A DNA stretch of 15,139 bases from Clostridiales bacterium (GCA_019421975.1 JAHZEE010000016.1:1-15139); one strand, 5' to 3'; positions 7,300 through 14,956 are shown, counted from the first letter of the stretch. The notes: generated by a model from the sequence alone, not told the origin. Program-made: numbers and translations.

Positions 7300-7938
7300 T
7301 CACACGCGGAAATAGTCCATTTTCCGCTCCAAATAGCCAAACAGGAGCGTCAGTACGCCCACAAACACCAGGAAGAACACCGCCGTGGAGAACAGCGGCC
7401 AGATGATCCCCTGCTTGGTGAACCGCTCGGCACACATGATGATTTCCGTGATGCCGATGACGCGGGCCAGCGCCGTGTCCTTGATGAGCGTGATGATCTC
7501 ATTGCCCATGGGCGGCGTGATCCGCTTGATCACCTGCAGCAGCACCACCCGGGAGAAGATCTGTCCCCGGGTCATCCCCAGCACCTGACCGGCCTCATAT
7601 TGGCCGCGTGAGATGCTCTCCAGGCCGCCGCGGTAGATCTCGGAAAAATAGGCGGCGTAGTTGATGACAAAGGCGATGAGGCAGGCCACCATGCGGTTTC
7701 GCATCGGAATTTCAAACAGCAGGCCCGGTGCATAGAGCACCACAAACAGCTGCAGCATCAAAGGCGTGCCGCGGATAATCCATACGACGGTTCGTGTTAA
7801 GTACTTGAGGGGCCGGAACTTGGACATGGAGCCAAAGGTGATCACCATGCCAAGGGGGATGGACAGCACCAGTGTCCAGAAAAAAATCGCAACATTCTCT
7901 CCAAAGCCGCCGAACAGCGACTGAATCGGATCTCCCAT
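7300..7938 (-). CDS. Polar amino-acid ABC transporter permease (HisM/GlnP type)
   Basis: A 212-residue membrane protein with about five transmembrane segments and the TM1 region FFWTLVLSIPLGMVI near its start. The cytoplasmic EAA loop that contacts the ATPase reads QYEAGQVLGMTRGQIF, preceded by the YRGGLESI sequence typical of His/Glu/Gln-type permeases. The RGTPLMLQLF motif is also characteristic. It would form the channel as a homodimer, since only one permease gene is present. The ATG at 7938 lies 11 bases after AGGAG; a GTG at 7950 is an alternative but overlaps that site. The gene follows the binding-protein gene after a 96-base gap containing a hairpin. Confidence 0.94.
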   Translation of the reverse strand: MGDPIQSLFGGFGENVAIFFWTLVLSIPLGMVITFGSMSKFRPLKYLTRTVVWIIRGTPLMLQLFVVLYAPGLLFEIPMRNRMVACLIAFVINYAAYFSEIYRGGLESISRGQYEAGQVLGMTRGQIFSRVVLLQVIKRITPPMGNEIITLIKDTALARVIGITEIIMCAERFTKQGIIWPLFSTAVFFLVFVGVLTLLFGYLERKMDYFRV

Positions 7939-7990
7939 TGCAGCGAACACTCCTATCTCTTTAAAAATCCCACAGCGCGGAAAACATGCG

Positions 7991-8022
7991 AATCAGTCCC
8001 CGCAGATCCGCGGGGACTGATT
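7991..8022. terminator. Intercistronic hairpin between binding-protein and permease genes
   Basis: A perfect 13-base-pair stem (7991-8003 with 8010-8022) closes on a six-base loop. In the direction of the operon (minus strand) the hairpin is preceded by an A-run and followed only by CGCATGTTTT, so it is at best a leaky terminator. A 3' stabiliser of the binding-protein message is more likely and would give more binding protein than permease. On the plus strand the T-run (8021-8026) makes a textbook terminator, although no plus-strand gene ends here. Confidence 0.7.
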
Positions 8023-8034
8023 TTTTATTGTCTC

Positions 8035-8940
8035 TCAGTCCAACAGTGCGTCGGTCAGATCGTACTTGGCCGCCAGCTCTTCAAAGGTACCGTCCTCCTT
8101 GAGCTCCTGGAGCGCCGCATTGACCTGAGCGGTGAAGTCGCTGCCCTGGCGGAAGGCGATGCCGTACTCCTGGTCGCCGAAGTTGTTGTCCAGATTGATG
8201 ACCAGATCGGAGTAGTTGCTGTCGGTGTTGATCATACCAATGGCCGCCACGCTGTCGATGACCGCCACATCCGCTGTGCCGGATTTGACCTCCATCAGTG
8301 CCTTGGCCTGGGAGTCCACCGGGACATAGTTGGCATTTGCAAAGTATTCCGAAGCGGAGACCTCTACGGTGTCGTCATCCGCAATGGTGCCCAGCAGCTT
8401 GCCTTCGCCCGTGGAGCCCTGCTCACAGACCACTGTCAGGCCGGACACATCTGCCATAATCTCATCTTCCCGCTCGGCCTTCATGACCATCGCCTGGGTG
8501 TTCTTGAGGTACGGATCGGAAATGCTCATGTTCTCCAGGCGTTCCGGTGTAATGCACATGCCGTTCCAGATGCAGTCGATATTCTTGGAGCTGAGCTCAA
8601 TCTCCTTGGAATCCCAGTTGATCTCCACGAACTCCGCCTCCAGCCCCAGCTTTTCGCAGGTGGCCTGGGCCAGCTCTGTGTCGAAGCCGACCAGCGTGCC
8701 GTTCTCATCGTAGTAGTTGATGGGGGCAAACATCGTGATGCCGATGGTCAGCTTGCCCTTGTCCTGGATGTACGCCGCGTCGGAGTCCTCCGCCTGTGCG
8801 TCGTCGCCGGTGTTGGCCTCATCCGTTGTCTGGGTGTTGCCGTCGGTGTTGTCATTGGAATCGGTGTCGGTGCCGCCGCAGGCTGTAAAGACTGTCACCA
8901 TCATGGCCAGCGCCAGCAGCAGCGTCAAAATCTTTTTCAT
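8035..8940 (-). CDS. Amino-acid ABC transporter substrate-binding lipoprotein (SBP_bac_3)
   Basis: A 301-residue extracytoplasmic binding protein, first gene of the importer operon. The N-terminus has a lipoprotein signal peptide: KK, a hydrophobic stretch, then VFTAC with the lipidated cysteine at C21. A flexible Asp/Asn/Thr-rich linker runs from about 22 to 56. The family-3 solute-binding fold starts near residue 64 (KLTIGITMFAPINYYDENG), followed by LVGFDTELA, the CIWNGM/ITPERLENMSISDPYL motifs and a C-terminal FRQGSDFTAQVNAALQEL helix. This family binds polar amino acids; the exact ligand (glutamate, glutamine, cystine or another) is not decidable here. AAGGAG lies 10 bases before the ATG, and a strong promoter lies 80-110 bases upstream. 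Confidence 0.96.
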   Translation of the reverse strand: MKKILTLLLALAMMVTVFTACGGTDTDSNDNTDGNTQTTDEANTGDDAQAEDSDAAYIQDKGKLTIGITMFAPINYYDENGTLVGFDTELAQATCEKLGLEAEFVEINWDSKEIELSSKNIDCIWNGMCITPERLENMSISDPYLKNTQAMVMKAEREDEIMADVSGLTVVCEQGSTGEGKLLGTIADDDTVEVSASEYFANANYVPVDSQAKALMEVKSGTADVAVIDSVAAIGMINTDSNYSDLVINLDNNFGDQEYGIAFRQGSDFTAQVNAALQELKEDGTFEELAAKYDLTDALLD

Positions 8941-9023
8941 ACTCGTTTTCTCCTTTTCTGTGGGTGGATTGTGGAATTGATTTATCGCATCATCACTTTA
9001 GTCAAATGATTAACTGCATCGCT

Positions 9024-9052
9024 ATTGTAACAGCCCATTCTAAAAAATGCAA
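9024..9052 (-). promoter_or_regulatory. Promoter of the amino-acid importer operon
   Basis: On the minus strand TTGCAT (9047-9052), a 17-base spacer and TACAAT (9024-9029) form a near-consensus vegetative promoter. Transcription would start near 9017, giving a leader of about 77 bases before the binding-protein ATG. No terminator-antiterminator or riboswitch fold stood out in the leader. Confidence 0.75.
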
Positions 9053-9079
9053 GCCCCTTTTGAAAAAAAATTTCCGCTG

Positions 9080-9802
9080 TCAGAAAATCCAGTGATAGAG
9101 TACCGGCACCAGCAGGGCCGGCAGCATATTTCCCACATGCAGGTCCTTTTCAAAGGCGATGTTGATGCCCACGCCGAAAATCAGCACATTGCCCACCAGG
9201 CTGAGGTCGGAGAGCACCGTGGTCTGCTGCAAAAAGGGGGCCAGCAGGCTGGCGCCCAGCGTGATCGCCCCCTGGTAGAGAAACAGCGGCAGCGCGGAAA
9301 ACAGTACGCCCGCGCCCAGCGTTGCGGCAAAGACCATGACAATCATGAAATCGAGCACGGCCTTGGCATACAGGGTGCTGGCATCGCCGGACATGCCGTC
9401 CTGCAGCGCCCCCACCACCGCCATGGCGCCCACACAGATCACCAGCGACGCGGTCACAAAGCCCTCGACAAACTGGCCCTCGCTCTGCCTGGCGCGGATG
9501 CGGCGCTTGAGAAACGCCCCCAGCTGCTCCATCCGCTGCTCGATTTGAAGCAGCGCGCCTGCCACGCCGCCCAGGGTCAGCGACAGGATCATCAGCATGG
9601 TGCCGCGCACCTCCAGCCCAGCGTCTGTGATTTGAAGCATCTGCTGCAGTGTCCCCGCCAGACCAATTAAAATCGTTGCCATCCCCATCGCCTGCAGAAT
9701 GGTCTTTTGGACCGGCGCGCGCAGGCCGTGCTTCAGCGCCAGGCCGATCCCGCCGCCCGCCAGAACCGCCGCCGTGTTGACCAGTGTTCCCAATCCTACC
9801 AT
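9080..9802 (-). CDS. DUF554 family membrane protein (YdfK/YqgA-like)
   Basis: A 240-residue polytopic membrane protein, the usual length for DUF554, with about six to seven hydrophobic segments. The N-terminal GTLVNTAAVLAGGGIG motif is the family hallmark; internal matches include LGGVAGALLQIEQRME, GFVTASLVICVGAMAVVGALQDG and the C-terminal VGNVLIFGVGINI. The biochemical role is unknown; it has been suggested to be a transporter or channel. The ATG at 9802 follows GGGAGA and begins the conserved region; the frame extends 24 codons further upstream without family sequence. It has its own promoter and is divergent from the DUF2752 gene. No clear terminator lies between it and the importer operon downstream, so some read-through is possible. 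Confidence 0.93.
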   Translation of the reverse strand: MVGLGTLVNTAAVLAGGGIGLALKHGLRAPVQKTILQAMGMATILIGLAGTLQQMLQITDAGLEVRGTMLMILSLTLGGVAGALLQIEQRMEQLGAFLKRRIRARQSEGQFVEGFVTASLVICVGAMAVVGALQDGMSGDASTLYAKAVLDFMIVMVFAATLGAGVLFSALPLFLYQGAITLGASLLAPFLQQTTVLSDLSLVGNVLIFGVGINIAFEKDLHVGNMLPALLVPVLYHWIF

Positions 9803-9845
9803 GTTCTCTCCCTCTTTTGTACATGTTTTAAAAGCTGCGGTCATA

Positions 9846-9874
9846 ATGATACGCAGAGCCGGCCAAAATTGCAA
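9846..9874 (-). promoter_or_regulatory. Promoter of the DUF554 gene
   Basis: On the minus strand TTGCAA (9869-9874), a 17-base spacer and TATCAT (9846-9851) give a good sigma-A type promoter. The predicted leader is about 37 bases. Confidence 0.65.
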
Positions 9875-9907
9875 GGAAAACCTATTTCCGATGGCCCCAT
9901 CTTTTTC

Positions 9908-9922
9908 TTAACATTTTGTTAA
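9908..9922. promoter_or_regulatory. Palindrome TTAACA-TTT-TGTTAA between divergent promoters
   Basis: A 6+6 base inverted repeat with a 3-base centre lies 7 bases upstream of the -35 of the DUF2752 promoter and about 34 bases upstream of the DUF554 -35. It could be an operator or activator site. The stretch is A/T-rich, so chance is a real alternative. Confidence 0.3.
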
Positions 9923-9929
9923 AAAATAA

Positions 9930-9958
9930 TTGACGAAATACAAAAAATCAAGTAGACT
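9930..9958 (+). promoter_or_regulatory. Promoter of the DUF2752 - DUF4234/SHOCT unit
   Basis: TTGACG (9930-9935), a 17-base spacer and TAGACT (9953-9958) form a near-consensus promoter, with A-rich DNA upstream and in the spacer. The predicted leader is about 26 bases and contains the AAAAGGGG ribosome site. Confidence 0.7.
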
Positions 9959-9990
9959 GGGAACGAAGTCAAACGAAAAGGGGCGGCCCT

Positions 9991-10389
9991 ATGGAATCAC
10001 TGCGCTGGCCCGCGCATCCGCTCAGGGATCTGTTCGTCGTGCTGGTGGTCTGCGGCGTATACGCGGCGCTGTTGTTTTCGGGGATCACATGCCCCATCCG
10101 GCAGCTGACCGGGATCTCCTGTCCCGGCTGCGGGATGAGCCGTGCCTGGCTCAGTGTGCTGCATGGAGACCTGGCCGCGGCGCTTCTGTACCACCCTCTG
10201 TTTTGGTTTCCGCTGGCGCTGCTGCCGGCGCCTTTGCTGCGCAATCCAGCCAGGCAGCGGCTCTTCTGGGCTCTGCTTGTGCTGGTACTGTTTGTCTGGC
10301 TGGTCCGCTTTTTTCTGCCCAACGATTCTGTCGTCACATTTTCTCCCCAGGAAGGATGGCTGGTACAGTTTCTAAAGGCGCACCTTTGA
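9991..10389 (+). CDS. DUF2752 small membrane protein
   Basis: A 132-residue protein with three predicted membrane segments (about 12-32, 62-85, 90-109). The DUF2752 signature CPIRQLTGISCPGCGMSRA occupies 34-52, with cysteines C34, C44 and C47, and is followed by the conserved LLYHPL (66-71). The paired cysteines suggest a metal or redox site at the membrane surface, but no function is established for the family. The start ATG is preceded by AAAAGGGGCGG. The gene lies 50 bases upstream of the DUF4234/SHOCT gene on the same strand with no terminator between them, so the two are probably co-transcribed. Confidence 0.93.
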   Translation: MESLRWPAHPLRDLFVVLVVCGVYAALLFSGITCPIRQLTGISCPGCGMSRAWLSVLHGDLAAALLYHPLFWFPLALLPAPLLRNPARQRLFWALLVLVLFVWLVRFFLPNDSVVTFSPQEGWLVQFLKAHL

Positions 10390-10439
10390 GAGAGATCCGA
10401 CGCAGTAATTCAACAATTATAATCGTTAGGGGGATTTCC

Positions 10440-11690
10440 ATGGACTTTCATAAAAAGGAAACACAAAAGTATTTCATTCCCATCATTTTGGCCTTGGCCG
10501 GCTTTTTGGTCGCCGTCCTCTCCACCCTGATGGGCTACTTCTATCTGCCCAATCTGGGGGCGGCCTTCTTCCGTCTGATTCTGGCCTGTGTACTGCCGGT
10601 GATTCTGCTGCTCATGTACCAGAGCAAATCCGCCGCAAGAACCGCCCTGCCGCTGATGGTCCTCGGCGCAGTGCTGCTCGGTCTTCAGCTGCTCGGCACC
10701 ATCTACACCCTCTTTTCCACCATTTTCGGCTGGGGCTTTGGCCTGTTCCGCTGGATTCCCGGTTCGTCGATTCTGGGAAACCTGGTGCTGGCTCTGATCT
10801 ACTTCTTCGACTGCTTCTCCTGGGGCTTCTATTTCTTCCGCATCTCCATCAGCGCCTCTCTGGGGGCGGTGTCGGATCTGCTGCTTTTGATCTCCAACCT
10901 GGTCTTTTTGGCCATCTGCAGCGAGTTCCACCCGTTCTCCATTCTCAACAGCCTGCGCAACAGCATCTACCGCACCTTCTCTCTGCCCATGACCAATCTG
11001 GAGGAGCAGGGCGGCTTTGCCGCAGACCAGCAGCCAGAGCCGGAGGTGCAGCCGGATCCAGAGCCGCAGCAGACCACCTACAATCCCGACAGTGCCGCCA
11101 CTCCGCCGCAGTCCACGACCGGGATCCCCGCCCTGCTGCTGACACCCAAGAGCATTGCGCTGAGCCTGCTGCTGAGCTTTATCACCTGCGGAATTTACTA
11201 TTTTGTCTGGATGTACGGCATTATGAAGCGCATCCGGCTGCTCTGCCGGGACTATGACGGCTGTGTGGGCGAGTTTTTGTGCTTTTTCCTGATCCCCTTC
11301 TACAACCTCTACTGGTATTACACCCGCGCGGGAAAGCTGGTGGCCGGCGCCGCCTCCTATGGCGTGCACTGTACCAACAACGGCGTCATCTATCTGCTGC
11401 TGGCCATCTTTGGATTTTCCATCATCAATCCCTGCCTCATGCAGAATGACCTCAACAATGTGGCCAACATTCTGGCGGGCAGCGCTTCTTACACTGCGCC
11501 AACCGGCGGCGCAGGCGGCTACACACCCCCCGCACCGCCCACACCGCCCGCCTCCGGCGCACCCGCCGGCGGGCAGGCTGAGCCCGACCCCATTGAACAG
11601 CTGCAAAAGCTCAACGCGCTGCGCAAATCCGGCGCCATCAGTGAAGAGGAGTTTCAGCAGAAAAAGCAGGAACTGCTCAAACGCATCTGA
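10440..11690 (+). CDS. Multi-pass membrane protein with DUF4234 and C-terminal SHOCT domain
   Basis: A 416-residue protein in three parts. Residues about 10-165 hold four to five membrane segments of no recognised family. A Gln/Pro/Glu-rich linker (about 186-228) leads to a DUF4234 domain (about 235-345) with the typical SIALSLLLSFITCGIYYFVW start and further membrane segments. After a Pro/Gly/Ala linker, residues 383-416 form a SHOCT domain (DPIEQLQKLNALRKSGAISE), a short helical hairpin thought to mediate oligomerisation. No enzymatic motif is visible. The ATG at 10440 follows GTTAGGGGGA; the frame is open far upstream but that part is only a shadow of the DUF2752 gene. A strong terminator follows. 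A role in membrane organisation or envelope homeostasis is conceivable but unproven. Confidence 0.9.
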   Translation: MDFHKKETQKYFIPIILALAGFLVAVLSTLMGYFYLPNLGAAFFRLILACVLPVILLLMYQSKSAARTALPLMVLGAVLLGLQLLGTIYTLFSTIFGWGFGLFRWIPGSSILGNLVLALIYFFDCFSWGFYFFRISISASLGAVSDLLLLISNLVFLAICSEFHPFSILNSLRNSIYRTFSLPMTNLEEQGGFAADQQPEPEVQPDPEPQQTTYNPDSAATPPQSTTGIPALLLTPKSIALSLLLSFITCGIYYFVWMYGIMKRIRLLCRDYDGCVGEFLCFFLIPFYNLYWYYTRAGKLVAGAASYGVHCTNNGVIYLLLAIFGFSIINPCLMQNDLNNVANILAGSASYTAPTGGAGGYTPPAPPTPPASGAPAGGQAEPDPIEQLQKLNALRKSGAISEEEFQQKKQELLKRI

Positions 11691-11691
11691 C

Positions 11692-11725
11692 AAAACACCC
11701 CCTTGCCCTGGCAAGGGGGTGTTTT
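11692..11725. terminator. Bidirectional rho-independent terminator
   Basis: A 16-base-pair stem (11692-11707 with 11710-11725) encloses a very tight loop; the innermost pair probably opens to give a four-base CCTG loop. T-tracts occur at both outer ends (GTTTTT on plus, GTTTTG on minus). It lies directly after the DUF4234/SHOCT gene and 7 bases beyond the ECF fusion gene stop, so it serves both convergent genes. Confidence 0.92.
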
Positions 11726-11732
11726 TCTCTGT

Positions 11733-14108
11733 CTAAAGGTCATACTTCTGCCGGATCCGTGCCAGCTTGTCGAGTACCAGAGGCCCGATCAGCCCCAGAA
11801 CGCACACCGTCGAGGCCGCGTGGAGCAGATCAAAGGGCAGGCCGCCCACATAGGCGGCCCAGATCATGGCCGCCGTCGGATTTGGCTGATAGAGCAGAAC
11901 GGACGCCGGGTTGAGGATGCCGCCGTAGATTCCCACCGTGGCCAGGGCGCCATAGACGCACATGCAGACGCGGCTGGGCCGGAGCACGCCGATGCGGCAC
12001 AGCGCGCCCGCCAGGGCCCCCACCAGGCCGGCCGCCACCATCTGGTACGGTGTCCAGGGCCCCAGTCCCATCAGCATGTCCGACACCAGCATCGACGCCG
12101 CGCCCACCAGAAAACCGGCTGACGCGCCAAAGGCCATACCGGTCAGGATGACGATGGCGAGCAGAGGCTTCAGCTGAGGCAGCATAAAAAGCGCCGTACG
12201 GCCCAACACCGCCAGGGCGCAGAGCACCGCCAGCAGCGCCAGCGTCCGGGCCGGCGGCCTTCTCCCCTCCAGATGCACCAGCGCCAGGGCCAGAATCTCC
12301 AGCAGCAGGAGCAGGCTGATCACAAGCGGACGGCGGTTGTCCAGCAGGGCGCTGCCGGCGAGCAGCGTCAGCGGCATGGCTGCCGCCAGCGCCCAGGCAG
12401 GCCATGGCCGGCTAGTCCGTTTTTCAGCCGGCGCAGGCAGATCCGGCTTTGGGATGGTTCTCTCTTCCACCGGCTCCGCGCTCTGCACGCAGGGCTTAAA
12501 TTGCGCCCCACCGCAGGCGCAGATCAGGTCCTCCGCCGTCACCGCGTCCGGCAGCAGAGGCTGCGCCATCCGCCCGGCAGCCGTGGTGTAGAACCGGTTT
12601 TCCCGGAAAAAGGCGCGCGGCGGCGCCTGGCCTGTCGCCGCGCCGTCAAAGAGCAGCGCGCAGCAGGTGGCATACCGGGCGCAGAACTCCAAATCGTGGC
12701 TCACCAGCACCACCGTCACCGCACTGCGGCAGAGCTGCTGCAGGATGGACGCCAGCTCCTTCTGAAAGCCCACATCAAGCCCCTTGGTCGGCTCGTCCAG
12801 CAGGAGGATCTCCGGCTGGAGCAGCAGAATCTTACACAGCCCGGCCCGCTGCTGCTCGCCGCCGGACAGATCATATGGATTTTGCTCCAGCAGCGCCTGC
12901 AGGCGGCACAGCCGGACCAGCTCCTCCAGGCGCGCTGCACCATCGGGCACACACCGGGCCGTCTCGCGCAGATCCTCCCCCACGGTCTTCTGTAAAAACA
13001 GGCTCACCGGCTTTTGCGGCAGCAGGCCCGTCCGGCCGAACACCCGGACGCTGCCGCGCTGCGGCTTCTGCACGCCGGCCATCAGATGCAGCGTTGTGGT
13101 CTTGCCCGCGCCGTTGCCGCCCAGCAGGGCGAACAGGCTGCCTCTGGGAATGCTGAGGCAGAGCCCCCTGATTAGGTCCGGATCCGTCTTTTCATAGCGA
13201 AACCACACCTGATCCAGCTGCACCGCCCAGTCTGCGCGCGCCGGCGGCGGATCCGGCGCCACCTGGCCCAGGGGATGCCGCGCTGCAAAGCCCTGCAGCC
13301 ACCGCCGCCCCTCAGCCACCGTGATCGGGCACGGCGCCTCATGCGGCGCCGACGCCCAGACGCGCATGGGTGTCGGCAGGGCCTCCGCCAGGGCGTGGCC
13401 CCACTGCTGCAGCGCGGCGGCCGTCTGCCGGGGCGGGCCGTCAAAGCGCAGCGCACCGCCCTCCAGCACCAGCACCCGCTGCGCCAGGGAAAACGCCTCC
13501 TCCAGCCGGTGCTCTGTGAGCAGGATCGTGGCGCCCAGCTCCCTGTGAATCCGCCCCACCGCCTCTAAAAAGCGGGTGGACGCAATGGGATCGAGTTGGG
13601 CCGTCGGCTCATCCAGAATCAAAATTTCCGGCCGCAGCGTCATGGCGGCCGCCAGATTCAAAATCTGCTTTTGTCCGCCGGAGAGGGTGTCTACCGGCCG
13701 GTGAAACCAGCCGGCAATCCCAAAATACGAGGCCATCTCTGCCACGCGCCGCCGGATCACATCGGACGCATACCCCAGGTTTTCCAGGCCGAAGGCCAGC
13801 TCGTGCCAGACCTTGTCGGTGACAATCTGGCCGTCCGGGTCCTGCTGTACGAACCCGATGGTCTGCGCCAGGCGGCGGGCCGGCCACTGCGTGAGCGGCA
13901 CGCCGTCCGCCAGCACACGGCCCTGCAGGCTGCCGCGGGGGGCCAGCGCCGGCTGAAATTGCCGCAGCAGCGTGGTCTTGCCGCAGCCGGAGGGGCCGCA
14001 GAGCAACACAAACTCGCCCGGCTCCACCGTAAAGCTCAGATCCCTGAGGACCTGCTGGCCGCTGCCGGGATAGGCAAAGCTCAGGTGTTCGACTGCCAGA
14101 CGCGCCAT
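11733..14108 (-). CDS. ECF transporter fusion: two ATPase domains plus S component
   Basis: A 791-residue fusion. ATPase 1 (about 1-230) has Walker A GPSGCGKT (38-45), QQDPDGQIV (88-96), LSGGQ (142-146), LDEP (D166, E167) and switch H200. ATPase 2 (about 293-505) has GGNGAGKT (330-337), LSGGEQQR (414-421), LDEP (D438, E439) and H471. After a linker (about 506-568) with several cysteines comes a membrane domain (about 570-791) with about seven to eight hydrophobic segments, resembling an ECF substrate-binding S component: FMLPQLKPLLAIVILTGMAFG, GPWTPYQM and GLPFDLLHAASTV. It imports a small micronutrient with EcfT; no substrate can be assigned. The ATG at 14108 has AAGGAGG 7 bases upstream. 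The frame continues 311 codons upstream only as a shadow of ecfT, which it overlaps by 28 bases. Confidence 0.94.
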   Translation of the reverse strand: MARLAVEHLSFAYPGSGQQVLRDLSFTVEPGEFVLLCGPSGCGKTTLLRQFQPALAPRGSLQGRVLADGVPLTQWPARRLAQTIGFVQQDPDGQIVTDKVWHELAFGLENLGYASDVIRRRVAEMASYFGIAGWFHRPVDTLSGGQKQILNLAAAMTLRPEILILDEPTAQLDPIASTRFLEAVGRIHRELGATILLTEHRLEEAFSLAQRVLVLEGGALRFDGPPRQTAAALQQWGHALAEALPTPMRVWASAPHEAPCPITVAEGRRWLQGFAARHPLGQVAPDPPPARADWAVQLDQVWFRYEKTDPDLIRGLCLSIPRGSLFALLGGNGAGKTTTLHLMAGVQKPQRGSVRVFGRTGLLPQKPVSLFLQKTVGEDLRETARCVPDGAARLEELVRLCRLQALLEQNPYDLSGGEQQRAGLCKILLLQPEILLLDEPTKGLDVGFQKELASILQQLCRSAVTVVLVSHDLEFCARYATCCALLFDGAATGQAPPRAFFRENRFYTTAAGRMAQPLLPDAVTAEDLICACGGAQFKPCVQSAEPVEERTIPKPDLPAPAEKRTSRPWPAWALAAAMPLTLLAGSALLDNRRPLVISLLLLLEILALALVHLEGRRPPARTLALLAVLCALAVLGRTALFMLPQLKPLLAIVILTGMAFGASAGFLVGAASMLVSDMLMGLGPWTPYQMVAAGLVGALAGALCRIGVLRPSRVCMCVYGALATVGIYGGILNPASVLLYQPNPTAAMIWAAYVGGLPFDLLHAASTVCVLGLIGPLVLDKLARIRQKYDL

Positions 14109-14956
14109 GCGCGATCCTCCTTCCAGTTGAGCAGCAGCGGCAGCGCCAGAAGCGCCGCATAGGCCGCCAGAATGGGCCAGCCGGCCCAGGTTCCCCGGCA
14201 GACCGGATAGTACTGCCACTGAAGCAGCCCAAAGGCCGCGCCAGTCCCCAGGACCGCCGCGCCCGCCAGCTCTGCGGCGAGCAGCGCCCGGTCCCGGCGC
14301 TCCATTCGGTAGGGGCGATACGCGCTGCGCCCTGGCAGCCCGTAGCCGCGGCTTTTCATACTGTCGGCGGTGATCACCGCGCGCTCGACAGACCAGCTCA
14401 GCAGCGCCGCACACAGCTGCGCCCCCCGGCGCGCCCTGGCCGCAAGCCCCCGGCCCGGTACGGGCAGCTGCGACTGCGCCAGGGCGATCTGCCGCATCTG
14501 GCGGCGCAGCTGCGGCACAAACCGCAGTACCATGGTCAGGAGCAGACTGAGCACAGGCAGCGGGCGTCCCAGCAGGCAGACAATCCGATCGGTGGTCAGA
14601 ATCTGCGCGCCGCAGAAGCACCAGAACAGCGCCGCTGCAAGCATGACGGCCGCCGACAGGCCAAAGCAGATGGCCTCGAGCGTCAGCGGGCTGCCCGTCG
14701 GAAGGTGGGCCAGAACCGTGTCGCCCACATGGCTGAACAGGGGGTTGACGGCCGCGGTCAGCACCAGCAGCGGCGCCATCCACCGCAGGTGGCGGCGCAC
14801 CACATCCCAGTGTGCCAGCCGGATCCAGTAGGCCAGGCCAAAGCCCAGCGACAGCAAAAGGCACCCCGGGTGCCAAAACAGCATGGTCCCGGTCAGCACC
14901 AGCGCAAAATAGAGCAGATTCACCGCCGGATGGCAGCGGGCAAAGGCATCTTCCAT
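14081..14956 (-). CDS. ecfT: ECF transporter transmembrane component EcfT
   Basis: A 291-residue CbiQ/EcfT-family membrane protein that couples the ATPases to the S component. It starts with the typical HPAVNLLYFALVL segment and includes NPLFSHVGDT (71-80), LRFVPQLRRQ (144-153) and the coupling-helix motif ADSMKSRGYG (197-206), which contains the ARG-type signature that docks in the ATPase grooves. The N-terminus of family size starts at the ATG at 14956, with AAGGAA 6 bases upstream; the longer frame adds non-family residues. It is the first gene of a two-gene minus-strand operon, and its 3' end overlaps the fusion gene by 28 bases, implying coupled translation. No clear riboswitch fits in the short upstream gap that could hint at the vitamin. 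Confidence 0.93.
   Translation of the reverse strand: MEDAFARCHPAVNLLYFALVLTGTMLFWHPGCLLLSLGFGLAYWIRLAHWDVVRRHLRWMAPLLVLTAAVNPLFSHVGDTVLAHLPTGSPLTLEAICFGLSAAVMLAAALFWCFCGAQILTTDRIVCLLGRPLPVLSLLLTMVLRFVPQLRRQMRQIALAQSQLPVPGRGLAARARRGAQLCAALLSWSVERAVITADSMKSRGYGLPGRSAYRPYRMERRDRALLAAELAGAAVLGTGAAFGLLQWQYYPVCRGTWAGWPILAAYAALLALPLLLNWKEDRAWRVWQSNT

Noticed and set aside
9041..9079. Terminator for the DUF554 gene
   Set aside because: There is a T-run on the minus strand, but no stable GC-rich stem precedes it.
10395..10423. TATAAT at 10418-10423 as a second promoter before the DUF4234/SHOCT gene
   Set aside because: No acceptable -35 lies 16-18 bases upstream, and the start site would leave almost no leader before the ATG.
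9930..10439. In-frame 5' extension of the DUF4234/SHOCT protein
   Set aside because: It would start inside the promoter and runs out of frame over DUF2752. The ATG at 10440 has its own ribosome site and begins the first membrane segment.
10410..11714. 434-codon open frame antisense to the DUF4234/SHOCT gene
   Set aside because: Low-complexity Gln/Gly/Glu translation; it ends within the terminator hairpin and has no supported start.
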